Position numbers and translations under genes: made by a program | In this document: positions 23,830 to 32,846 of the stretch, one piece after another | Numbering within the stretch: position 1 is the first letter of the stretch | How the letters are laid out: each line of letters opens with the position of its first letter | Assembly: GCA_016788585.1 (NCBI GenBank) | Contig: JAEURP010000009.1 | Location: 310,001-374,000 of the forward strand | Length of the DNA: 64,000 bases | Direction: 5' to 3' | Source: Chthonomonas sp. | Lineage (GTDB): Bacteria; Armatimonadota; Fimbriimonadia; Fimbriimonadales; Fimbriimonadaceae | The notes under the pieces: model-generated | The model's input: only the letters and a program-made list of their open reading frames with translations | What the model was told of the DNA's origin: nothing | Database searches by the model: none

Positions 23830-26800
23830 TCACTCCCCCTTAACCGGAGTCGCCTCAACCGCCCCGCCCGTATACTCAACTCGAATCGTCGTCACCGCAT
23901 TCAAGCCCGTACGCAACGCACCCGAGACCTGCACTTGCCCCGAGCCACCCAGCCACGTGTAAGGCACAACAACAGTCCCCACCATCACCCGCGAAGGTTT
24001 CGAACCCACTGGCACCTTGATCCGCACATCAAAGTTCGCTGCACTGCCGGTCTTGTTCGTGATATTGCACTGGTTCACCCGCTGAAATTCGCGATAAGCC
24101 GCATCAAATCGAGAAGTCCCCAACCGCAATCCGGTAAACGCAAACTGCGACCATCCGCTTGGAGCCTTCGGCGCGAGCTTCAGCGTATTGGTCGTCTTGT
24201 CCGCCTCGTAGTCGAGGAACGCCATCACCGAATCCATGTACGTGCTCATGGATTCCCACGCATTGGGCCATGCCGTTTGCAGGGAGAAGTCAGGATAGAT
24301 TTCGTACTGGCTCGGCGAGATTTGCTCCGCGCCAAAACCGAGCGGGCCAAGCCAAGGGAAGAGCAATTCGATCTTCTCGCGATGCAGGTCAATGTCAGCC
24401 TTGCCAACAGTGAAGTCAGCGCGATCAGCGTGGAAAAGCCCAAACCAAAGCGTGCTCAAGAACCAGGGCCCGCCATTCCAATAGCCATCGCCCCAGTACC
24501 GATTAACCAAACCGCTAAACTCGCCGCCGCCATTCACCAATGGTCGGAACTGCCCCGAACCAGGATGCGCCGCGAAGCCATTGATCCGGTCAAGAATCGC
24601 CGTTGCCCGCGCATCATTCGAAGCGATGACATTGAACGGATAAGTCACCCCGAGTTGGCTGATATCAATGTTCTCGCCGCCCCATGCGAGTCGCCCATTC
24701 AGGCCACCCAACAGGTTCGCCGCGCGAGCATTGTAATCAGCCGCCCGGGCCGACCAATTCACCGGCGAATTGCCGACTAAGACACTGAGTCGTTGCGCAA
24801 TCGTCGCCGCGTCCCAAAGCCCGCGTATGCAATTCGCGTTCGAGTAGATGAACTCATCAAACGAATCCTCCCAGACATTCATGGTGTGCATGAGCTGGTT
24901 CGTGTCGTCGTAATAAAGCCGAGTGTCCAGCGCGCTGTCGCTGCTCATTGCGAGTGCTGCCTCGTGCACCATTGCTGCGTTGTTGATGAGCAAACTATCA
25001 TCGCCTGTCAAGCGATACAGATACAACAAAGCCCAAGGCAACACCGCGGTCTCATCCACCTGCGGCGCGCTCCAAACAATGTAGCCATCGGTCGTGTACT
25101 TCTGATACCAAAAGCCTTTGCCCCAGCTTTCATTGCCGCGATACGCAACATCGCGCATCCAGCGAATCATCTCGTTCGACTCCGGAATGTGCCCCGCCCG
25201 CGCCAAGCTGACGAGCGCGTACATCATGTCGCGAGGCCAAACATAGGGGTAGGCGCCGTTATGCATTCCCGCGATCAGAGATCCCGTTTCGGTATCGATA
25301 TGAAGCGCTGTCGCCAGCTTCGATCGCCTCCAAAGCGCGTCGTAGCGGTCGTCCGGCAAGTCCACCATCACGCCCTGTTGAAGCCAATTCGTCCAATATT
25401 GGCTCGTGAGATTCTGCAGATTCGCCGCGCTTTGCAACTGGAACCAGTCGAGTACAGGTTGCAACTTCTGGCTGTACACATTCGTAACCCCCGCCGGCCG
25501 AGCGTAAGCTCCAGCTACGATCAGATCGAGCTCTTTGGTCTGCCCGGGCGCGAGAGTGAGTTGCGTGCCGATCCAACCTTCGCCCTGATCAGTACTCGTA
25601 TCCCGCCAATTGTCCGTAGACCAAGACCCGCCCGCATTGCCGGGGATCGGGGCCACCTTGAGCCCCGCAGCTAGGTATAGCGAGATGTCTTTGTTCAGCG
25701 CGCCAAAGCTGGTCGGGTTGTATTCGCTCGGCGGCTGAATGTTGTTGCCGCCGCCAAAGACGTTGCGCTGCGTTCGGTCATGCGCCACCATCGCATTGCG
25801 TGTCGCGTCAATTTCTGCGCCATCATAGGTCTCTCCACCATTCAGCGCCCAGTCGCCAAAGGTGTAGAAATTCAGTGTCTTCGTCGTTGGCCCGTCATTG
25901 CGAATCAACGTGCGTTTGATGTGAATGGACTTCTCTGAACTCGGAAACGCGATTCCGATCGGCGAAAAGTCGGTTTGCTCGACATAAAGGTTGTTACCGC
26001 CTGCCGTTAGGCGCTGGGTGGTGCGCAGCACATTCGTGTCGCCGAGGTAGTTCTGCGTCACCTGGCTGTAGCTCACGCCATTTGGGTTGCTGAGCCAATG
26101 CGTCAGGCCATCTACGCGGATGCCACTCACCATCTGGTTGATGTGCATCTGGCCTCGGTGATTGGTAGGAAGACCAGGTGGAAACGTATCATTGCCCCCG
26201 CTATAACCCTCGTTCCGCGTCCCGACTCCGTTCACGCCGCCCGCGCCGGGGTAGTAGATGTCGTAGAGCGACCCATTCTGGTCGAGCATCGTATTGATGA
26301 AGCCATTGCCGGTAACCGCCTCTTCTTTCCAGAAAGACACGGCTGGATAGCCAGCGCTCGGGTTCGGCGATCCCGCACCCGCACCGGGCCATGCCAGCTT
26401 GTTCCAGTAGCTATAGGTAAACCCGCCGTCAGCAAAAACCTCTTGCATATCGCCGGTAGACCAGGCTCCGATTCGGTACCGAATGTTCTGCGCGTAGCCG
26501 CGGGTTGAAGCGGGCAGAGTCGCCTTCCACCAGTCATCATTCCCACCGCCCGCGCGCGGTTCGTTCCGAACAAATGTAATCTGCCCACCCGAGCTTCTCA
26601 GCGCCGAGGTTGAGGCCGAAGGGTCACCAAAGACCCCGGTCGGATTCGTGCCATTGGTCGTGTAGTAGATCGCGACTCGGTCGTAGGTGAACGAGGGCCC
26701 AATCTTGATCCAGATGTCAATCGGCTCATCCTCACGAGGCACATCGCTCTCGCGCATCGTGACGCCACCAGGCTCCCCAAACACCTGATTTGTCGGTGAA

Positions 26801-26874
26801 TGGGCGACCAAACTTGGCACAGCCCCTACCCAAGCAGCCAAAGCTAACAACCAACAAAGAACAAAAGACCTCAT
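23830..26874 (-). CDS. Secreted GH15-type glucoamylase/glucodextranase-like glycoside hydrolase
   Basis: A 1014-residue precursor with a signal peptide (VLCWLLALAAWVGAVPSLVA). Residues 45-170 look like an N-terminal beta-sandwich of the starch-binding or pre-domain type. Residues 200-480 are the super-sandwich seen before GH15 catalytic domains, and 510-900 the (alpha/alpha)6 barrel: GAYPYVWPRDMMYALVSLARAGH, QVDETAVLPWALLYLYRLTGD, MNVWEDSFDEFIYSNANCIRGL and RYWGDGYWNGGPWFLSTLW. The Glu of WEDSF and a Glu of the C-terminal barrel region are likely catalytic. It releases glucose or similar units from alpha-glucans outside the cell or in the periplasm. A short hairpin (CAGAGT-TTT-ACTCTG, 23809-23823) lies just behind the stop. 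No transporter or other glycosidase is adjacent. Confidence 0.88.
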   Translation of the reverse strand: MRSFVLCWLLALAAWVGAVPSLVAHSPTNQVFGEPGGVTMRESDVPREDEPIDIWIKIGPSFTYDRVAIYYTTNGTNPTGVFGDPSASTSALRSSGGQITFVRNEPRAGGGNDDWWKATLPASTRGYAQNIRYRIGAWSTGDMQEVFADGGFTYSYWNKLAWPGAGAGSPNPSAGYPAVSFWKEEAVTGNGFINTMLDQNGSLYDIYYPGAGGVNGVGTRNEGYSGGNDTFPPGLPTNHRGQMHINQMVSGIRVDGLTHWLSNPNGVSYSQVTQNYLGDTNVLRTTQRLTAGGNNLYVEQTDFSPIGIAFPSSEKSIHIKRTLIRNDGPTTKTLNFYTFGDWALNGGETYDGAEIDATRNAMVAHDRTQRNVFGGGNNIQPPSEYNPTSFGALNKDISLYLAAGLKVAPIPGNAGGSWSTDNWRDTSTDQGEGWIGTQLTLAPGQTKELDLIVAGAYARPAGVTNVYSQKLQPVLDWFQLQSAANLQNLTSQYWTNWLQQGVMVDLPDDRYDALWRRSKLATALHIDTETGSLIAGMHNGAYPYVWPRDMMYALVSLARAGHIPESNEMIRWMRDVAYRGNESWGKGFWYQKYTTDGYIVWSAPQVDETAVLPWALLYLYRLTGDDSLLINNAAMVHEAALAMSSDSALDTRLYYDDTNQLMHTMNVWEDSFDEFIYSNANCIRGLWDAATIAQRLSVLVGNSPVNWSARAADYNARAANLLGGLNGRLAWGGENIDISQLGVTYPFNVIASNDARATAILDRINGFAAHPGSGQFRPLVNGGGEFSGLVNRYWGDGYWNGGPWFLSTLWFGLFHADRADFTVGKADIDLHREKIELLFPWLGPLGFGAEQISPSQYEIYPDFSLQTAWPNAWESMSTYMDSVMAFLDYEADKTTNTLKLAPKAPSGWSQFAFTGLRLGTSRFDAAYREFQRVNQCNITNKTGSAANFDVRIKVPVGSKPSRVMVGTVVVPYTWLGGSGQVQVSGALRTGLNAVTTIRVEYTGGAVEATPVKGE

Positions 26875-27302
26875 GCGACCCCATCAGGGTAACACACGAG
26901 TCATCCGGAAACAACCCGGGAGCATAGGCTTTAGCCTTTTCAATGGCGGTTCGGCTTTAGTCTAACCCGTCGAAAGCTCAGTGCGTGCTAGGGCTAACGT
27001 GTTGGCAGGGTTTGCGTAATCATCCCACTGCAAAGGCGTACCCCAACTGTCGTCCATCCAGGTCCACTTCGTCCACGGTTGTTCAAATTCAGAAGCTTTG
27101 TGGTTGACAAAGCACGATCTCAGCCCATTGCTATTAACCATGACCTTCGCGCCCTCCGCGACCACATTGCGATCTTTGCGTTTAAGAACCTCCAAGACAC
27201 GAAACCGAACAACGAAAGAAGGGGAGGAAATTCCGTCATTTCGTCACTTTCGTCATTTCGTCAAGTAAGCGAAACCCGAGCCCCGAGACCCGAGACCCGA
27301 AA
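26875..27302. repeat. Intergenic gap filled with several degenerate short-phrase repeats
   Basis: This 428-bp gap between the GH15 gene and rnj has no convincing gene. It contains GGCTTTAGCC-like inverted words (26935-26983), a GTCCATCCAGGTCCACTTCGTCCACGG phrase (27052-27077), here written as imperfect GTCCANNN units, a (C/T)TTGCG-type array (27143-27180: TTCGCG, TCCGCG, ATTGCG, TTTGCG), a TTTCGTCA array (27232-27263, four near-copies) and a CCCGAGA array (27274-27302, four near-copies) touching the rnj stop codon. The 77-codon ORF across it is explained by these words. Confidence 0.6.
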
Positions 27303-28940
27303 CTACACCCGTACAATGCTTGCCACGATCATCGGCCGGAGAGACGCTTGCCGCTGCAACATGACATTGATTGCGTCGGTGACCTTGCCAACAACAAGTC
27401 CATCATTACTGAGATCCTTCGCACCGAGGGCACCGAGGGCGTCTTCGGCGGCTTCTTTGGCCCGCGAAAGGGAGGACTCCGAGCCGGAATATCCGCGCGA
27501 AGAGAGGGTTACTCCCAGCGGCCCTTTGGTCGAAGAAATCTTGGCGACGGCCGTGACCAATCCGAAGTCGGACAGCACCATGCGATCGCGAACTGTTTGC
27601 GGCGACACGATGTGGCCGCCCTTATCAATCCAAAGTTCGGCGCCATCGGTCGCGTCATCTAGCCAGGCGTGGGTCTCATCGATGATGAGCTTCTTGCCGT
27701 CTTGCAGCTTGAACATTCGGTGCTCAGCGTGGCCCATCGCCTTCGCCATCTCGCAGTAGGTGTGCAAGTGGCGCGGCTCGCCGTGAACCGGAGCAAGGTA
27801 GAACGGCTTGGTCAAGTTGATCATCATCTTGAGCTCGTCCTGATAGGCGTGCCCGCTGACGTGAATCGGCGGATTGGCATCGTGGACCACGACCGCTCCA
27901 AGCCTAAACAATCGGTTAGTGGTTTGCCAAATCGCGGCTTCGTTGCCCGGAATCGGGCGCGCCGAATAAAGAATCGTATCGCCTTCGCGAACGCGCATCC
28001 GCGAGTACTCTTCGCGAGACATCTGAACCAGCGCGCTCATCGGCTCTCCTTGGCTACCGGTGGTCAGAATCACGACTTGGTCTTCGGGCAGTTCGCTGGC
28101 TTGGTCAAGCCGAATTCGGACACCCTTGGGAGGGTTTATGTAGCCCAGCTGGGTGCAGATATCTACCGTCTGCTCCATGCGGCGACCCGCGACCGCGACC
28201 TTGCGACCCGTCTCAGCGGCCACGTCCATCGCCTGCTGCATGCGGTGGATGTTGCTACTGAACATCGTGATGAGAATGCGGCCCGGAGCTTCGGCAAAAG
28301 CCTTGCGGAAGCCATCGGTCGCGAGTTGCTCGCTGGGGCCGAAGCCTGGGCGCTCGACATTGGTCGAGTCGCTAAGAAGGCAAACAACACCTGACTCGCC
28401 AAGCTCGGTCAAACGCTTTAGATCGCTGAGCTTGCCATCTACAGGGGTGAAGTCGAATTTAAAGTCAGCAGTGAAGAGAACAACACCGTGCTCGGAATGA
28501 ATCGCGATACAACTGGTTTCGGGAATCGAGTGGGTGATGCGCACGAACTCAAACTTAAGATCACCAGCCGGAATGAGATCGCCGTAACGAACGGTCACCG
28601 TCTTCAAATTGCGCGTATCCATGCGCTCTTCCAGCTTGGGCCGGATCATCGCATGGGTGAACTGAGTGGCATAGATGGGAACGTTCACCTGGCGAAGCAG
28701 GTGAGAAAGGGCGCCAACGTGGTCTTCGTGGGCATGGGTGAGAACGACGCCTCGAAGCTTGTCTTTGTGCTCGACGGCGTAGGAAAAATCGGGAATCACG
28801 ACATCAACGCCGTGCATATCTTCATCGGGAAAAGAAATGCCGCAATCCACCATCAGCATGTCGTCGCCTTGAGTGACGAGGGTGCAATTGCGACCGATCT
28901 CCCCGGCCCCTCCGAGGGGCAGGATTTCAAGTTGTTTCAA
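27303..28940 (-). CDS. rnj: Ribonuclease J
   Basis: A 545-residue metallo-beta-lactamase/beta-CASP RNase with 5'-3' exo- and endonuclease activity in rRNA and mRNA maturation. Motifs: LPLGGAGEIGRNC at the N-terminus, the zinc-binding HAHEDH at residues 69-74, ADFKFDFTP, LLSDSTNVERPG, beta-CASP motifs (ITMFSSNIHRMQQAMD, TTGSQGEP) and HVSGHAYQDELKMMINL and PVHGEPRHL. The C-terminal small domain of about 100 residues is present (LSSRGYSGSESSLSRAKEAAEDAL). Length matches Bacillus RNase J1. It is likely to be the last gene of the acc-nusB-folD operon. Confidence 0.96.
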   Translation of the reverse strand: MKQLEILPLGGAGEIGRNCTLVTQGDDMLMVDCGISFPDEDMHGVDVVIPDFSYAVEHKDKLRGVVLTHAHEDHVGALSHLLRQVNVPIYATQFTHAMIRPKLEERMDTRNLKTVTVRYGDLIPAGDLKFEFVRITHSIPETSCIAIHSEHGVVLFTADFKFDFTPVDGKLSDLKRLTELGESGVVCLLSDSTNVERPGFGPSEQLATDGFRKAFAEAPGRILITMFSSNIHRMQQAMDVAAETGRKVAVAGRRMEQTVDICTQLGYINPPKGVRIRLDQASELPEDQVVILTTGSQGEPMSALVQMSREEYSRMRVREGDTILYSARPIPGNEAAIWQTTNRLFRLGAVVVHDANPPIHVSGHAYQDELKMMINLTKPFYLAPVHGEPRHLHTYCEMAKAMGHAEHRMFKLQDGKKLIIDETHAWLDDATDGAELWIDKGGHIVSPQTVRDRMVLSDFGLVTAVAKISSTKGPLGVTLSSRGYSGSESSLSRAKEAAEDALGALGAKDLSNDGLVVGKVTDAINVMLQRQASLRPMIVASIVRV

Positions 28941-28960
28941 GACCCTTAGGGTACCAGACG

Positions 28961-29626
28961 CTAGTTGTTGTTCCGGCTCGCCGATAGGTAGTACAGCAGG
29001 ATGAGGATGCTTTGTAGCGCAGCAGCCACATAAGTGAGGGCGGCGGCATTGAGGACTTTCTTGGCACCGACCATTTCCTGCGCCGTCAAGAGCTGCGAAC
29101 TCTCAAGTGTGCGCAAGGCTCGGGCACTGGCGTTAAACTCGACCGGCAATGTGACCAAGGCGAAAATGGTCGTGAGTGAGAAAAGAAGGGCTCCAATGAG
29201 CATGAGGGGGCCGAAATTTAAGAAGGCACCCACCATGAAAACCATGGGGGCGATCCCGCCGCTGACCGAGACCGCAGGCACAATAGCTCCGCGCATCTTC
29301 AGGGGCGCATAGTCCTGAGCGTCTTGCTCGGCATGGCCTAGCTCGTGGGCAACAACCGCGACGCTTGCGACTGAGTTCTGAACGGAGGACTCGGAAAGCC
29401 GAATCACTTTGCCGCGCGGGTCATAGTGGTCCGTGAGCTCGCCTTGAATTCGATCAACCCGAACGTGAACATTGGTGTGATCCATGATCCACTGGGCTGC
29501 TTGAACGCCATTGACTCCTCGCTGTGTCGGCACTTGGGCGTACTTAGCAAAGGTGCTTTTGACTTTGTACTGAGCCCAAAGGGCAAGCACAAGTCCTGGC
29601 AACGCGAAAATGAGATACGTAAGCAT
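28961..29626 (-). CDS. YugP-like zinc metallopeptidase (membrane)
   Basis: A 221-residue membrane protease-like protein. A first hydrophobic helix (about 3-18) is followed by GVNGVQAAQWIMDHTNVHVRV and the zinc motif HELGH (residues 94-98) in VAVVAHELGHAEQDAQDY. Three more hydrophobic stretches (110-165, 195-215) and the charged DHYDPRGKVIRLSESS segment are typical of the neutral zinc metallopeptidase family that includes Bacillus YugP. The role in other bacteria is unclear; membrane-protein quality control is commonly assumed. It is 20 bp upstream of rnj. Confidence 0.9.
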   Translation of the reverse strand: MLTYLIFALPGLVLALWAQYKVKSTFAKYAQVPTQRGVNGVQAAQWIMDHTNVHVRVDRIQGELTDHYDPRGKVIRLSESSVQNSVASVAVVAHELGHAEQDAQDYAPLKMRGAIVPAVSVSGGIAPMVFMVGAFLNFGPLMLIGALLFSLTTIFALVTLPVEFNASARALRTLESSQLLTAQEMVGAKKVLNAAALTYVAAALQSILILLYYLSASRNNN

Positions 29627-29673
29627 CTATCGCAGATTCATAACGTAAACCCAAGCCCCAAGTTCCAACGGTC

Positions 29674-30066
29674 CTAGATTTCTGGATGGGACTGTTGCAG
29701 AGCTTTGGGTGCCTTGCTCCGCCAAGCTTCTATGAGCAGGTCGCGGAGAATATCATTCGGAACCTTTGCTAGCTCCACTACGACGGCGGGATAGTTGTTG
29801 TAATGCGGGTCGTGGATGAAGAACTCAGGGTCGGTTTGTTCAATGACCTCACGAGCGGAGAGGGAAGCTGTGGAGATCGCCCAAAACCTGGGATTAGGCA
29901 CGCGGGCTTTCTTTGGTTCCAGGCGTTCAAGCCAAACCCAACAGATACCCTTCATCTTGCCTCTGACTTCGACTTCGAAAGCATTGCCATTTTGGACAAT
30001 TCCCGGGAGCGACAATGCCGTCGTCGCCAGGTCGTCAAGAGTTGCCAAGACTCGCCTCGGCGGCAT
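29674..30066 (-). CDS. MmcQ/YjbR-family protein
   Basis: A 130-residue protein of the small YjbR-like fold. Family-like stretches are SLPGIVQNGNAFEVEVRGKMKGICWVW and DPHYNNYPAVVVELAKVPNDILRDLLIEAWRSKAPKAL near the C-terminus. Members resemble the double-wing DNA-binding fold but their function is not established. ATG 30066 overlaps folD by 32 bp; TTG 30048 with GAGGCG ahead is a good alternative and would give 124 residues. It follows folD directly. Confidence 0.75.
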   Translation of the reverse strand: MPPRRVLATLDDLATTALSLPGIVQNGNAFEVEVRGKMKGICWVWLERLEPKKARVPNPRFWAISTASLSAREVIEQTDPEFFIHDPHYNNYPAVVVELAKVPNDILRDLLIEAWRSKAPKALQQSHPEI

Positions 30067-30895
30067 CGACCGTGTTCATGAGGAGCGAGACGACGGTCAT
30101 TGGGCCCACACCGCCGGGCACGGGCGTGATCCAGCTGGCCTTCTCAGAGCATTCTTCGAAATGGCAATCGCCGACGTCTTTGTCACGGCCCTCGACTCGG
30201 TTATAGCCCGCGTCTACCACGACCGCGCCTGGCTTAATCCAATCTCCTCGGACCATTTCGGGACGCCCGACAGCGGCGACGACCACGTCGGCCATGCGGC
30301 AAAGGTCTGGCAATTTCTGGGTCTTGCTGTGCGCGATCGTGACGGTCGCGTTCTTTTCGAGAAGCATCAGGGCCATCGGTTTGCCGAGGATGACGCTGCG
30401 CCCAATGACGACAGCATGCTTGCCAACTAAATCGATGCCGTAATGATCGAGCAACCGAATGATGCCCAATGGCGTTGCGCAACGAAAACCAGGAAGCCCA
30501 GCAACGAGGGCACCAAGGGATTGGGGCGTGAGTCCGTCAGCGTCTTTGCCGGAACCGAGGGCGAGCAGAGCAGCATCTTCGTCGAGGTGCTTTGGGAGGG
30601 GGTGCTGAAGCAAAACACCATGTACACTTGTGTCGGCGTTTAGTTTCGCGATTTGATAGAGTAATTCGGCTTGAGTCGTGTTGGCCCCGGCTTCCCATTG
30701 ACCGCTTTCCATTCCGGCTTTGGTGGCCCAAGCGCGCTTCATGTTTACGTAGGCGACGCTGGCGGGGTCTTGTGAGGCCACAATCGCTTCTAAACGGGGC
30801 ACAATCCCCTTTTCGCGTAGGGCAGCAACGCGGGAATTGAGTTGTTCGCGCAGGGTTGTGCTGAGGGCTTTGCCATCAAGAAGTTGGGCGGGCAT
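30035..30895 (-). CDS. folD: Methylenetetrahydrofolate dehydrogenase/cyclohydrolase FolD
   Basis: A 286-residue bifunctional enzyme interconverting 5,10-methylene- and 10-formyl-tetrahydrofolate. Visible motifs are VASQDPASVAYVNMKRAWATKAGM (the catalytic Lys in YVNMK), GVLLQHPLPKHLDED, GKDADGLTP, CATPLGIIRLLDHYGID, VVIGRSVILGKPMALMLLEKNATVTIAHSKT (dinucleotide binding) and ITPVPGGVGPMTVVSLLMNTV at the end. It supplies formyl groups for, among others, the Fmt reaction encoded elsewhere in the window. It lies 26 bp after nusB. Confidence 0.96.
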   Translation of the reverse strand: MPAQLLDGKALSTTLREQLNSRVAALREKGIVPRLEAIVASQDPASVAYVNMKRAWATKAGMESGQWEAGANTTQAELLYQIAKLNADTSVHGVLLQHPLPKHLDEDAALLALGSGKDADGLTPQSLGALVAGLPGFRCATPLGIIRLLDHYGIDLVGKHAVVIGRSVILGKPMALMLLEKNATVTIAHSKTQKLPDLCRMADVVVAAVGRPEMVRGDWIKPGAVVVDAGYNRVEGRDKDVGDCHFEECSEKASWITPVPGGVGPMTVVSLLMNTVDAAEASLGNS

Positions 30896-30921
30896 TGGGT
30901 ACCCCTATTTTGGCATGGAGG

Positions 30922-31494
30922 CTAAGGCGTGCGGATTGTCCAGCCCGGCGATTTGGAAAGCTCTTCGTGGAGTTCCGAACCGGCCTGTACGATTTCTTCC
31001 TCTTCATCTTGGACTGGTGCCGGAGGAGTGGGCTCAGCGAGCATCGGGTCGAAATCTTCGTGCTTAAAATGGGCCTTTGCCGTTAGCGGTAACAGCTTGC
31101 CAAGCACGCCGTTGATGAACTTAAAGCTGTTTTGATCACCATAGGTTTTCGCCAGATTTACAGTTTCGTTGATCGTGACTTTTGGTGGTGTTTGAGGAAC
31201 AAATTGGAACTCGGCCGCCGCCATCCGAAGTAATGCTCGATCGACCTTGGATATCCGATCAAATCGCCAGCCCTCGGCCATTAATGGCTCAAGTAAGGCG
31301 TCGATCGAGTCTCGGTCATCAATCGTGGCGGTGACGATGGTTTGGATGTACCCGGCAAGTATCTCGGGGAATGCCTCTTGACCAAGCGCATATTCTAGGA
31401 TTTCCTTCAAGTCGACCTCGGCGGAATCCAGCGAGTAGATTGCCTGGAAGGCAGCATTCCGAGCGGCAAGCCGAAGATCCGCAGGCGACTTCAA
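30922..31494 (-). CDS. nusB: Transcription antitermination factor NusB
   Basis: A 190-residue protein starting at TTG, whose start overlaps the accC stop (TTGA). The all-helical NusB domain covers residues 1-140: RLAARNAAFQAIYSLDSAEV, ILAGYIQTIVTATIDDRDSIDALL, DRISKVDRALLRMAAAEFQF and PPKVTINETVNLAKTYGDQNSFKFINGVLG. It acts with NusE (S10) at boxA in rRNA transcription. The C-terminal extension (about 145-190) is acidic and Pro-rich, unlike E. coli NusB, and is probably disordered. Confidence 0.93.
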   Translation of the reverse strand: MKSPADLRLAARNAAFQAIYSLDSAEVDLKEILEYALGQEAFPEILAGYIQTIVTATIDDRDSIDALLEPLMAEGWRFDRISKVDRALLRMAAAEFQFVPQTPPKVTINETVNLAKTYGDQNSFKFINGVLGKLLPLTAKAHFKHEDFDPMLAEPTPPAPVQDEEEEIVQAGSELHEELSKSPGWTIRTP

Positions 31495-32846
31495 ACGAGG
31501 GCTTCCTCGAGCATCGAGGGCACAAACGCGGTGGTCACTTTGCCCGAAACATAGTCTGGGTGGCGGACCAAACGCCGCAGGAAGGGAATGTTGGTTGAGA
31601 TTCCTTCGACATGAAACTCATCGAGCGCGACTGTGAGCCGGCGAAGGCACTCGTCACGGTCACGACCGGTGACAATCAGTTTCGCGATCATCGGATCGTA
31701 AAATGGCGAAATCGTAAACCCAGCGTAAACGTGGGTGTCCATTCGCACGCCAATCCCGCCTGGAGCATTCCAAAGCGTGATCCGCCCAGTACTTGGCGCA
31801 AAGTCATTGTCAGGGTCCTGTGCCGTTATTCGAGCTTCGATCGAGTGCCCACTCAACACGAGATCATTCTGGGTGAAGCTCAGTTTCTCACCGGAGGCAA
31901 TACGCAACTGCTGCTCGACTAGGTCGAGGCCTGTGACGCTCTCAGTCACCGGGTGCTCGACTTGAAGACGAGTGTTCATTTCCAAGAAGTAGAACTCGCC
32001 CTGCTCGTCCACCAAGAACTCAACGGTGCCGGCATTCGTGTAGCCGACGCTACCCGCAACGCGCACCGCCGCTTCACCCATTTCTTTGCGGAGAGCCGGG
32101 TCCATCAAGGCAAATGGGGCCTCCTCTACGATTTTCTGGTGGCGAAGGTTCTGTACTGAGCACTCGCGCTCAAAAAGGTAAACGCCATTGCCGTGCTCGT
32201 CGAAGAGAACTTGGATTTCGACGTGTCGTGGGTTCTCGACGAACTTCTCAACGAGCATGGCGTCATTTCCAAAGCTCGCCTGAGCCTCGGCCTGAGCGAT
32301 ACTCCAACACTTTTGAAGTTCCGCAGGATCAGCGACTTTACGAATTCCGCGACCGCCGCCCCCGGCTACGGCCTTGAGGAGTACCGGGTAGCCGATTTCC
32401 GTCGCAAGCGCAAGGGCGTCCTGCTCGGTTTCAACTGGACCATCGCTACCTGGAACGACCGGGCAATTCGATGCAATGGCGGCTTCCTTGGCCTTTGCCT
32501 TGTCTCCCATGGCGACAATGGCGGATGCCGGGGGGCCGATGAACTTGACGCCCATCTGGGCGAGCGCTTCAGCAAAGTGATCGCGCTCAGAGAAATACCC
32601 GTAGCCGGGATGAACTGCATCGGCCCCCGAAATCTCGACCGCCATCAAGACGTTAGCCAAGTTTAGATACGAGTCCGTGTTTGAGGCTTCTCCGACGCAA
32701 ATCGCGTGATCGGCAAATGACACATGGAGGCTGTCTTTGTCCATCTGGCTGTATATGGCGACCGTTTCGATACCAAGCGCTTTGCATCCGCGCATCACGC
32801 GCAACGCAATCTCTCCCCGATTTGCAACCAAAACCTTCTTAAACAT
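31491..32846 (-). CDS. accC: Biotin carboxylase subunit of acetyl-CoA carboxylase
   Basis: A 451-residue ATP-grasp enzyme that carboxylates biotin on the carrier protein using bicarbonate and ATP. It starts at MFKKVLVANRGEIALRVMRG; the frame runs 10 codons further but the ATG at 32846 overlaps the upstream stop (TAATG) and gives the usual N-terminus. Motifs: HPGYGYFSERDHFAEAL, VLLKAVAGGGGRGIRKV (ATP loop), FLEMNTRLQVEHPVTESVTGLDLV (catalytic Glu, Arg) and GHSIEARITAQDP. It is separated from the accB-like gene by a lipoprotein gene, unlike the usual accB-accC pair. Confidence 0.96.
   Translation of the reverse strand: MFKKVLVANRGEIALRVMRGCKALGIETVAIYSQMDKDSLHVSFADHAICVGEASNTDSYLNLANVLMAVEISGADAVHPGYGYFSERDHFAEALAQMGVKFIGPPASAIVAMGDKAKAKEAAIASNCPVVPGSDGPVETEQDALALATEIGYPVLLKAVAGGGGRGIRKVADPAELQKCWSIAQAEAQASFGNDAMLVEKFVENPRHVEIQVLFDEHGNGVYLFERECSVQNLRHQKIVEEAPFALMDPALRKEMGEAAVRVAGSVGYTNAGTVEFLVDEQGEFYFLEMNTRLQVEHPVTESVTGLDLVEQQLRIASGEKLSFTQNDLVLSGHSIEARITAQDPDNDFAPSTGRITLWNAPGGIGVRMDTHVYAGFTISPFYDPMIAKLIVTGRDRDECLRRLTVALDEFHVEGISTNIPFLRRLVRHPDYVSGKVTTAFVPSMLEEALV

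Noticed and set aside
23713-25674. Two long plus-strand ORFs opposite the GH15 gene (355 and 293 codons)
   Set aside because: The translations are Arg/His/Pro-rich and follow the codon pattern of the GH15 gene on the other strand; the first also runs through the tRNA gene region.
26962-27195. 77-codon minus-strand ORF between the GH15 gene and rnj
   Set aside because: Its sequence is made of the degenerate short words that fill this gap (for example the WTKWTW stretch comes from GTCCACTTC-like units), it starts at TTG without a ribosome site, and it resembles no family.
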